Source: Spirochaetales bacterium (GTDB lineage: Bacteria; Spirochaetota; Spirochaetia; SZUA-6; DRHE01). From it: a stretch of DNA of 12,053 bases. The stretch's first letter is position 1, and the number at the start of each line of letters is the position of its first letter. The stretch is taken from contig DRHE01000023.1 of the NCBI GenBank assembly GCA_011049745.1, positions 1-12,053 of the forward strand, written 5' to 3'. A program made the position numbers and the translations under genes. This document shows positions 6,585 through 12,053 of this stretch, piece after piece. The notes under the pieces are model-generated. The model did no database searches. It saw nothing but the letters and a program-made list of their open reading frames with translations, and was not told the DNA's origin.

Positions 6585-9500
6585 AAGACCTGAGTAAGCC
6601 GGACAGCAAAGTTGATAATCTGCTTAATGATCTGCAGGAAAGGGCAAAAGAGCTTAACTGCTTGTACAAGATCGAAGAACTCTTGAACAATGCTGATGCC
6701 GAGTTGTCTGAATTGTTTGCCGGTGTGATTGAGATCATTCCCGCGGGCTGGCAGTTTCCGGAGGTCTGCCAGGTGAAGATAGAATATAAAGATCAGGTAT
6801 ACAGCTCTACAGGTTTCCGGGAGACGCCCTGGAACCAGAGTACGGACATTGCTGCCCAGGAAAAAGTTATGGGCAGGATAACGGTTTCCTACTCTGAAGA
6901 GGTGCCGGAAACCGGGAGTGGTCTCTTTCTTAATGAGGAGCGGAAGTTAATCGATACCATTGCTGATCGAATAGGCCATACCATACTGCAGAAAAGCTTA
7001 AGAGAGATATTCAAAGAGTGGAAGGAAATTAAAGAGGAGCTTTCGGAAAAAAAAGGCAGTGAGTTAAGGGCCGTCATCGATATGCTGGAACGGTCGGACA
7101 GGAAGCTTTTCCTCTATGTCTCACAGAAAATGCTTTACCACCTCTGCTGGAATAGCATTAAAGAGGCAAAAAAGCTGCTTGAAAAATTCGGTGTCAGCCG
7201 GAAAACAACCGGCCGCGGTGTGGATGATGATGATGTCAACCGGCCGGTTCAGAAACAAACAATCGACAGGATCATCTCTCTCAGCCATGAGGTATTCCGG
7301 GTTGCTGCCAAATCATTGAATGAAGAGCAGATACTCGCCAATATCCAGAAGTGGGTCCAGGAGGATAAGTCGCGATTCTTAGTTAAAGTCATTGATAACT
7401 CCAACTCAACACTTAACGATATAATTGATGCTCTTACCCGCTACCATTATATCGAGGCAGAGGGAGCAATGCTCTCTGATCCTATAGAAAAGGGTCTGCG
7501 TGTCTCCCTGATCCGCAGATTTTTTGCCGATCAATTGGAGTTTATAAATATCGCAAAAAAATTCATTGAGGTGCGTGATTTTTATGATTTAAGCCAGAGA
7601 ATGGTCTTTACTGCCGAGAGCCAGGGTCAACTGGGGGGAAAGAGCGCCGGCTTATTTCTGGCTGCCCATATTGCGGCAAAATCTCCTGAACATAGAGAGC
7701 TCTTCAAGAATCTCAAGGTTCCCAGGACCTGGTACCTGACTTCCGACGGGCTGATCAACTTCCTGCATTATAATAATTTAGAAGAGATCAATGAGCAGAA
7801 ATATAAAAGCATTGACGAGATATATCTCAGTTACTTGAATATTGTGCAGATCTTTAAGAATTCCAATTTTCCCCCTGAAGTTATCAAGGGGCTTTCCACT
7901 GCAATTGAGGACTTCGGCGATCATCCCATTATTGTGCGCAGCTCGAGTCTGTTGGAAGATAGATTCGGCGCTGTTTTTTCCGGTAAATACAAGAGCCTCT
8001 TTTTGGCCAACCAGGGCAGCAAGGAGGATCGGTTGAATGCCCTGCTCGATGCTGTTGCCGAGGTATATGCCTCAACCTTTGCCCCTGACCCTATTGAATA
8101 TCGGACAGTACGGGGGTTGATTGATTTCAACGAAGAAATGGGGATTATGATCCAGGAGGTAGTGGGAACTAAAGTTGGCAGATATTTCTTCCCTGTTTTT
8201 GCCGGAGTTGCCTTTAGCAAGAATGATTTTTTCTGGTCATCCCGGGTAAAGAAAGAGGATGGCCTGATCCGCATGGTGCCCGGTCTCGGTACACGGGCGG
8301 TTGACCGTGTAACCGATGATTATCCGGTGTTGATTGCTCCGGGTATGCCGGACTTGAGGGTAAACGTTTCTCCCGGTGAAGTACTGCGCTATTCGGCTAA
8401 GAGAATCGATGTTATAAACCTTGAGGATAATTCATTTGAAACAGTTGAGATTGCCGAATTATTAAAAGAGTTCGGGTCTGAAATACCGGGGATCCAGCAT
8501 ATCGTATCCACCTATATTGAAGGCCATATCGAGAATCCCACTTCCAAATTCAACATTAATTTTAACAGTGATGATCTGGTGGTCACTTTTCACGGCATTA
8601 TCAAGCGCACTCCCTTTGTTGAGCAGATCGACGCACTGCTCAAGCTGCTCGAGGACAAGATGGGAACAGCCGTGGATATTGAATTTGCCCATAACGGTGA
8701 GAGTCTTTACCTATTACAGTGCCGGCCGCAGAGCTATTCAAAGGATGTCTCTGCTCCGCCCATCCCCAAAGATCTGCCTGAGGAAAAAATAATCTTTTCT
8801 GCAAGGAAGTTTGTGACCAATGGGATTGTGCCCAATATTACCCACATTGTTTTTATTGATAGTAATGCTTACAGCAGGCTGCGGAGCCTGGAGGATCTTA
8901 AGAAGGTTGGCAGGTCAGTGGGCAAGCTCAATAAGATCCTGCCCAAGCGCCAGTTTATTTTAATGGGTCCGGGACGCTGGGGCAGCCGGGGTGATATCAA
9001 GTTGGGGGTTAATGTAACCTATGCGGATATCAATAATACGGCTATGCTCATAGAGATTGCCTGTAAAAAGGGAAATTACACCCCCGAACTCTCTTTCGGC
9101 ACTCACTTCTTCCAGGATCTGGTGGAAGCCTCAATCCGGTATCTGCCCCTTTATCCGGATGAAGAGGGTGTAATCTTCAATTCAAGGTTTTTATTGGGAA
9201 CAGATAATATCCTGGCCGATCTGCTGCCTGAGTATTCAGAATTAAGCGATACAGTCAGGGTAATTGATGTGAATAAATCCATGGAGGGATTTACCCTGCA
9301 GATCCTGATGAATGGTGATCTCGAAGAAGCAGTGGGTTTTCTTTCAGATTCCAGCCTGGATATGGAAATATCCATTGAGCCTGCTGAAATAGAGAAAAGA
9401 CCGAAAGCTCAGGTGAATAGCTATTGGCGCTGGCGGCTGCATATGGCGGAGCTTATCGCTTCCCGGCTGGATGGCCGCCGTTTTGGGGTAAAAGGTTTTT

Positions 9501-9790
9501 ATCTGCTGGGCAGCACTAAAAATGCCACTGCCGGTGCAGCCAGTGATATAGATATTCTGGTTCACTTCCATGGCACGGAAAAACAGAGGAAAGAGCTCTG
9601 TCTCTGGCTGGAGGGCTGGAGCCTCTCTTTAGCTGAAATGAATTATCTGCGTACGGGATACAGTACCGACGCTCTTTTGGATGTACATATTATTACAGAT
9701 GAAGATGTAGCTAATAAGACAAGCTATGCAGTTAAAGTCGGGGCGGTAACTGACGCTGCCAGGCCTCTGCCCTTAAAGAGCGCTATCTAA
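6581..9790 (+). CDS. Multidomain protein: GAF-like sensor, PPDK-type ATP-grasp, GRWGS module and nucleotidyltransferase
   Basis: A 1069-residue cytoplasmic protein. Domain order: residues about 14-137, a GAF-like sensory region with the conserved IIPAGWQFPE, FRETPWNQS and FLNEERKLIDTIADRIG pattern, also seen in front of some histidine kinases; 140-335, a helical linker with an acidic run (DDDD 215-218); 345-720, PPDK N-terminal ATP-binding core with LGGK (K354), IVRSSSLLED (R453), IEF (E701) and LLQCRP (Q713, R715); 790-850, the GPGRWGS (796-802) and THFF (841-844) module; 945-1069, a polymerase-beta-type nucleotidyltransferase with LLGS (S978), SDIDILV (D989, D991) and a third acidic residue in LLDVHI (D1034). 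The phospho-histidine and PEP barrel domains are absent. I recognise this order as a recurring but functionally unassigned family. GGGGGTGA (6566-6573) serves as Shine-Dalgarno and the start overlaps the previous stop. The stop overlaps the convergent phosphoesterase gene by 8 bp. Confidence 0.88.
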   Translation: MKDLSKPDSKVDNLLNDLQERAKELNCLYKIEELLNNADAELSELFAGVIEIIPAGWQFPEVCQVKIEYKDQVYSSTGFRETPWNQSTDIAAQEKVMGRITVSYSEEVPETGSGLFLNEERKLIDTIADRIGHTILQKSLREIFKEWKEIKEELSEKKGSELRAVIDMLERSDRKLFLYVSQKMLYHLCWNSIKEAKKLLEKFGVSRKTTGRGVDDDDVNRPVQKQTIDRIISLSHEVFRVAAKSLNEEQILANIQKWVQEDKSRFLVKVIDNSNSTLNDIIDALTRYHYIEAEGAMLSDPIEKGLRVSLIRRFFADQLEFINIAKKFIEVRDFYDLSQRMVFTAESQGQLGGKSAGLFLAAHIAAKSPEHRELFKNLKVPRTWYLTSDGLINFLHYNNLEEINEQKYKSIDEIYLSYLNIVQIFKNSNFPPEVIKGLSTAIEDFGDHPIIVRSSSLLEDRFGAVFSGKYKSLFLANQGSKEDRLNALLDAVAEVYASTFAPDPIEYRTVRGLIDFNEEMGIMIQEVVGTKVGRYFFPVFAGVAFSKNDFFWSSRVKKEDGLIRMVPGLGTRAVDRVTDDYPVLIAPGMPDLRVNVSPGEVLRYSAKRIDVINLEDNSFETVEIAELLKEFGSEIPGIQHIVSTYIEGHIENPTSKFNINFNSDDLVVTFHGIIKRTPFVEQIDALLKLLEDKMGTAVDIEFAHNGESLYLLQCRPQSYSKDVSAPPIPKDLPEEKIIFSARKFVTNGIVPNITHIVFIDSNAYSRLRSLEDLKKVGRSVGKLNKILPKRQFILMGPGRWGSRGDIKLGVNVTYADINNTAMLIEIACKKGNYTPELSFGTHFFQDLVEASIRYLPLYPDEEGVIFNSRFLLGTDNILADLLPEYSELSDTVRVIDVNKSMEGFTLQILMNGDLEEAVGFLSDSSLDMEISIEPAEIEKRPKAQVNSYWRWRLHMAELIASRLDGRRFGVKGFYLLGSTKNATAGAASDIDILVHFHGTEKQRKELCLWLEGWSLSLAEMNYLRTGYSTDALLDVHIITDEDVANKTSYAVKVGAVTDAARPLPLKSAI

Positions 9791-10712
9791 TCAACTCCCT
9801 CTCTGCAGTTTTCGGATTGTGGGGGTTAAAACGGACAAGCGCCAGTTCCGGTCCGTCATGGGCTGCTGAAAAAGCTCGGGTGCGCCCGATTTTATCCTGC
9901 CAGCTGCCGGTGAAGCGGGCAGATTCATGGGCATGGCCGTGAAGGGTAATTAAGGGCTGGCGTTCTTCAATAAACCTTCTCACCGCTATACTTCCTATAT
10001 GAACATCCATGGGAACGTGGCCTATCATCCTGTCATGCGGAGCCACGCGGTCGAGGTTGGTTTTATAGGGAGGCGTATGGAAAAGAAGGATTGCATTGGT
10101 CAGCTCGCTCCTTCCGCATAATTTTTTCAGATCTTCGGCAATTGTGGCGTATTTCAGTTGATCTTCCGCAACAGGCAGGGAGAGAATGCCCTCTTCAGGG
10201 GCTATGCACCCCGGATCCACGTAGTGTGAAACATCGTAGCGTTCCCAGTCTTTTAAGCGGAAAGGTGTAGGGGGGACATAGGCGTAGCCGAAGATCAGAA
10301 AATTCCGCCAGTCTGCTTTGCGGTTGTGCATGTAATGCCACACCCCTTTTGCTGCTGCATCCAGGATTGGAGCTTCCTGTGTTCGCGCATCATCATTGCC
10401 CAGGATCAGGAAAACCTCCGGGTACCGCTCCCCCAGATATTCTTTTAATCTAGAAAATTCAGGGACCAGGAAGGCAGTTATAAAATTGCTGTGATCTATG
10501 GCCGCCCTGGTTCCGCTGCTGCCTCTGCTACCGCCGCCGCCGCTGCCACCCGGGGGAAGCAGGTCCCCGCCCAGGAATAGAGCGGCAGGCTTTTCATTGG
10601 CCACAGCAGAAAAGAGTTTTTCGTATTTATACCGATGGCCGTGAAGATCGGAAACGAAAAAGCAGGTGGCGGAGCCGGCAGGTGATTGGGCAGCGATCAC
10701 TCTATATTCCAA
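9783..10712 (-). CDS. Calcineurin-like metallophosphoesterase with a glycine/serine-rich insertion
   Basis: A dinuclear-metal phosphoesterase with all signature blocks: SDLHGH (D22, H24), GGD (D50), GND (N106, D107), LFHTPPY (H212) and HGHAH (H260, H262). The substrate (phosphoprotein, nucleotide or other) cannot be told. Directly after the GGDLLP metal-site strand sits a low-complexity insert, GGSGGGGSRGSSGTR (residues 55-69), encoded by GGN-rich DNA, probably a slippage-born loop. The listed start is TTG 10712; GTG 10700 (residue 5) is an alternative, and neither has a clear Shine-Dalgarno. The gene begins 23 bp after the antitoxin stop, so it may be read from the toxin promoter, although a palindrome in the gap could be its own control site. 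Its 3' end overlaps the rightward 1069-residue gene by 8 bp, leaving no room for a terminator. Confidence 0.88.
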   Translation of the reverse strand: MEYRVIAAQSPAGSATCFFVSDLHGHRYKYEKLFSAVANEKPAALFLGGDLLPPGGSGGGGSRGSSGTRAAIDHSNFITAFLVPEFSRLKEYLGERYPEVFLILGNDDARTQEAPILDAAAKGVWHYMHNRKADWRNFLIFGYAYVPPTPFRLKDWERYDVSHYVDPGCIAPEEGILSLPVAEDQLKYATIAEDLKKLCGRSELTNAILLFHTPPYKTNLDRVAPHDRMIGHVPMDVHIGSIAVRRFIEERQPLITLHGHAHESARFTGSWQDKIGRTRAFSAAHDGPELALVRFNPHNPKTAERELIR

Positions 10713-10727
10713 AAATCATATGATTTT
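10712..10727. repeat. 16-bp perfect palindrome AAAATCATATGATTTT
   Basis: A perfect dyad in the 23-bp gap between the antitoxin stop and the TTG start of the phosphoesterase, touching that start. It is AT-rich, so it is a candidate operator rather than a terminator; no T-tract follows a GC stem. Confidence 0.5.
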
Positions 10728-10735
10728 ATATTCTT

Positions 10736-11035
10736 TTATTGGTGGCAACCTTCTGCATTGGACGAATCAGTGCTTCTCTGTCGCGCATTCTTCCAGAACT
10801 CTTCGTGAGAAACAGCATTTCCAACTCCGATGCTCTTTCGAGACTTGTTGAGTAAAGCTTGAAAGCGCGGTGACCGCGACAAAAGGATACGTTCCAGGTC
10901 GTCATCGTCAACTGGAGCGAGTATCACGGCTACAGCTTTTCCGTTGCGAGTGATTACTACAGGGCCGGACTCCTCAGCCTCCTTCACATACGTGCTGAGT
11001 TTGGTTTTAACCTCGGCTAAAGATGCAACTCTCAT
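10736..11035 (-). CDS. Phd/YefM-family antitoxin
   Basis: The 99-residue product has the Phd/YefM layout: an N-terminal DNA-binding and dimer domain (RVASLAEVKTKLSTYVKEAEESGPVVITRNGKAVAVILAP in pattern, residues 2-41), then an acidic stretch (DDDDLERILL) and a polar C-terminal tail (SHEEFWKNARQ) of the type that binds and blocks the toxin. It neutralises the upstream-encoded RelE/ParE-like toxin and normally represses the shared promoter. The start is fixed by an ATGA overlap with the toxin stop and a GGAG run about 8 nt upstream, giving tight translational coupling. The antitoxin is the second gene, the reverse of the usual Phd/YefM order. The last dozen residues are of low conservation. Confidence 0.85.
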   Translation of the reverse strand: MRVASLAEVKTKLSTYVKEAEESGPVVITRNGKAVAVILAPVDDDDLERILLSRSPRFQALLNKSRKSIGVGNAVSHEEFWKNARQRSTDSSNAEGCHQ

Positions 11036-11358
11036 GGAATAAACTCCTCTCCGGCAATTAACAGTCGGTTTTTGTCCTTGATGCCGATCGCCAGTATCCA
11101 GACCGTTCTATTTTCCGCAGCAACCTCGTAGAACACGCGGAATCGGTTGTTTGGACCGAAGCGCAATTCCCACGTTGAGCCGAACGGTCCTGGTAGCTCT
11201 TCAAGTGGTTTTCTGTTCCGCGTCTGCCTGTCCGGCGTGATGTTCAGCTGCTCCTCGATGGTCTTCTTTATGAGGCGGTGGTATCTACGCCCGATGGTGT
11301 CGATGTGTTCGTAAATATCTCGGGCATAGACAACGGTGTACTTGGCTCGGCGCCTCAT
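11032..11358 (-). CDS. RelE/ParE-superfamily toxin of a type II toxin-antitoxin pair
   Basis: The 108-residue product has the RelE/ParE fold pattern: strand YTVVYARD, two helices (IYEHIDTIGRRYHRLIKKTIEEQL), a basic and proline-bearing loop (RKPLEELPGPFG), then the hallmark WELRFGPNNRFRVFYEV strands and a last WILAIGIKDKNRL strand. RelE-like members cleave mRNA on the ribosome and ParE-like members poison gyrase; the sequence does not settle which. It is the first gene of the pair, transcribed leftward from a near-consensus promoter whose -10 ends 8 nt before the ATG, with no Shine-Dalgarno. The ATG is the first in frame and fits the family N-terminus. The stop is shared with the antitoxin start (ATGA). 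Confidence 0.85.
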   Translation of the reverse strand: MRRRAKYTVVYARDIYEHIDTIGRRYHRLIKKTIEEQLNITPDRQTRNRKPLEELPGPFGSTWELRFGPNNRFRVFYEVAAENRTVWILAIGIKDKNRLLIAGEEFIP

Positions 11359-11376
11359 TGACCATAATTATAGTCA
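11359..11376. promoter_or_regulatory. Palindromic operator over the -10 of the toxin-antitoxin promoter
   Basis: TGAC-C-ATAATTAT-A-GTCA is an 18-bp dyad with a single mismatched pair (11363/11372). It covers the whole -10 box and the start site, the position expected for autorepression by the antitoxin or the toxin-antitoxin complex. Confidence 0.6.
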
Positions 11377-11394
11377 TGATTAAGCGATTGTCAA
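11367..11394 (-). promoter_or_regulatory. Consensus promoter of the toxin-antitoxin pair
   Basis: On the minus strand there is a perfect TTGACA (11389-11394), a 16-nt spacer and a perfect TATAAT (11367-11372). Expected transcription start is at about 11359-11360, one or two bases before the toxin ATG at 11358. Confidence 0.75.
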
Positions 11395-11481
11395 GCCCCG
11401 AACTCCCCGTACAATTTTTTACCACCAGGTCGTTTTCTCGGACCGAAAAGGTTGGTCATACTGCTGCCCAACATATTTAAT

Positions 11482-11502
11482 ATGGAGTCAACTACCCGCC
11501 AT
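11482..11502. repeat. 21-bp direct repeat, copy 1
   Basis: The sequence beginning ATGGAGTCAACTACCC and ending CCGCCAT recurs at 11716-11736 with 2 mismatches in the same orientation, 234 bp away. Together the two copies bracket the decayed Asp-box sequence. Confidence 0.7.
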
Positions 11503-11715
11503 TCTGACTATGCCGTTATTCCAGGGAGATCAGCTTTTGCCTCCATCGGTGGATTTATGCACATCGGTTATATCGAGAATGCCCCTCGGGAGGGTACCCT
11601 CTTTTTGCCCATAGCAGTACCATACCGGCATGTTTCATCTTTGATCGCCCACAGGACTTCCTTTGTTCGCGGATGTAATTCGTAGATGCCCGCAGGGTGA
11701 TGCGCTGGGAATTAG
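11500..11715 (-). pseudogene. Degraded Asp-box (BNR) propeller fragment
   Basis: Within the 396-bp stretch lacking an intact gene (11359-11754), the minus strand keeps pieces of a beta-propeller protein spread over two frames. One frame (about 11708-11570) reads AGIYELHPRTKEVLWAIKDE and ends in TAA. Another (about 11630-11505) reads ILDITDVHKSTDGGKS, then a TGA where the Asp-box tryptophan should be (11530-11532), then SPWNNGIV. DNA at 11518-11547 matches 11890-11919 (the intact Asp-box) at 26 of 30 positions, 372 bp apart. It is most likely a decayed repeat unit or sister copy of the gene at the right edge. Confidence 0.6.
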
Positions 11716-11736
11716 ATGGAGTCAACCGCCCGCCAT
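11716..11736. repeat. 21-bp direct repeat, copy 2
   Basis: The second copy of the repeat at 11482-11502 lies 18 bp past the stop of the right-edge propeller gene. The first copy lies in the equivalent place after the decayed Asp-box unit, so the pair may mark a duplicated gene end. Confidence 0.7.
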
Positions 11737-11754
11737 CATATAATTTTAACTCAA

Positions 11755-12053
11755 TCATTTTGATATCTTTCTTCGAAAGACACCGGATTTGAATGAACCG
11801 AAATAGAGCGTAGAACCATCGGCGGACAGGGCTAAACAGCGTGTGACATTGTTGCCATTTGTTGCCGGCACAGGATTGACCATGCCCTCATTCCAGGAAG
11901 ACCAGCTTTTACCTCCGTCCCTGCTTATCATAACACCCTCTCTCTCTGCCGCCAGGTAAAGAATATTCTGATCATATTTATCGACAATTATTTCATAGAA
12001 TTCCTGGTCCCTGGAGAGACCATTCATAATCTCTTTCCAGTACAATCCCCCAT
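11755..12053 (-). CDS. Asp-box (BNR-type) beta-propeller protein, C-terminal fragment cut by the window edge
   Basis: The frame is open to the right edge, so the 5' part is missing; the TTG at 12043-12045 is not a believable start because GGLYWKE, itself Asp-box-like, runs across it. The visible 99 residues contain one canonical Asp-box SxDxGxxW (SRDGGKSW) between two propeller strands of the type IIVDKYDQNILYLAAEREGVMIS and LALSADGSTLYFGSFKSGVFR, and end with FRRKISK. Such repeats occur in sialidase-like, YCF48-like and many secreted or surface propellers; no catalytic identity can be given from this piece. Degraded homologous sequence lies directly downstream. Confidence 0.75.
   Translation of the reverse strand, partial: GGLYWKEIMNGLSRDQEFYEIIVDKYDQNILYLAAEREGVMISRDGGKSWSSWNEGMVNPVPATNGNNVTRCLALSADGSTLYFGSFKSGVFRRKISK

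Noticed and set aside
4833..9790. Calling either PPDK-like gene ppsA or ppdK
   Set aside because: Both lack the phospho-histidine domain and the PEP/pyruvate TIM barrel, so the names would imply a reaction they cannot perform by the known route.
11433..11450. Possible TTTTC...GAAAA hairpin as a terminator
   Set aside because: The stem is only about 5 bp, AT-rich and without a clear T-tract in either direction.
11393..11470. Leftward 26-codon open frame ending in GGKKLYGEFGA
   Set aside because: It looks faintly protein-like but is too short to assign, and I cannot name a family for it.
11452..11685. Rightward 77-residue open frame
   Set aside because: It runs antisense through the degraded Asp-box sequence, has no Shine-Dalgarno and shows no recognisable motif.
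11555..11758. Leftward 67-residue open frame after the propeller gene
   Set aside because: It crosses the decayed propeller sequence in a frame that carries none of the family residues; the recognisable pieces are in the other two frames.

Overview
This 12-kb stretch looks like bacterial DNA of moderate GC content, probably one metagenomic or single-cell contig. I see no rRNA, tRNA, CRISPR or insertion sequence. Spirochaetota (Treponema-like) is my best guess at the host. It rests on a divergent two-part PilZ-type protein next to a RecQ with an atypical N-terminus, and on remembered resemblance of both to treponemal proteins. Lineage confidence is only moderate.

Layout. The left edge (1-82) is a perfect inverted copy of 452-533 and is probably a fold-back chimera; it truncates a leftward AIR-synthase-related gene (52-972). 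A 184-bp divergent spacer (973-1156) holds a promoter for each direction. A rightward block of five genes follows: a PilZ-like protein, a RecQ helicase, a glutamate dehydrogenase, and two paralogous PEP/pyruvate-binding (PPDK N-terminal, ATP-grasp type) proteins of 583 and 1069 residues. The last two overlap by ATGA. That block meets a leftward metallophosphoesterase in an 8-bp convergent overlap. Upstream of the phosphoesterase lies a leftward type II toxin-antitoxin pair (RelE/ParE-like toxin first, Phd/YefM-like antitoxin second, ATGA overlap). The right end is degraded and intact Asp-box (BNR) propeller coding sequence, cut by the window edge.

How the genes may work together. The most interesting part is the tandem ATP-grasp pair. 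Both keep the ATP-binding residues of pyruvate phosphate dikinase, but lack the swivelling phospho-histidine domain and the PEP/pyruvate TIM barrel, so neither can be a normal PEP synthase or PPDK. Both instead carry a shared C-terminal GRWGS...HFF module. The larger one adds an N-terminal GAF-like sensory region and a C-terminal polymerase-beta-type nucleotidyltransferase with all three acidic residues. Next to glutamate dehydrogenase, this suggests a carbon/nitrogen or energy-state regulator or modification enzyme of unknown chemistry (inference).

A second pattern is that the three recognisable promoters (AIR-like gene, PilZ-like gene, toxin) are TTGACA/T-N16-TAnnnT boxes whose -10 ends only 7-8 nt before the ATG. 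This predicts leaderless mRNAs for the first gene of each unit, while several internal genes have Shine-Dalgarno sequences.
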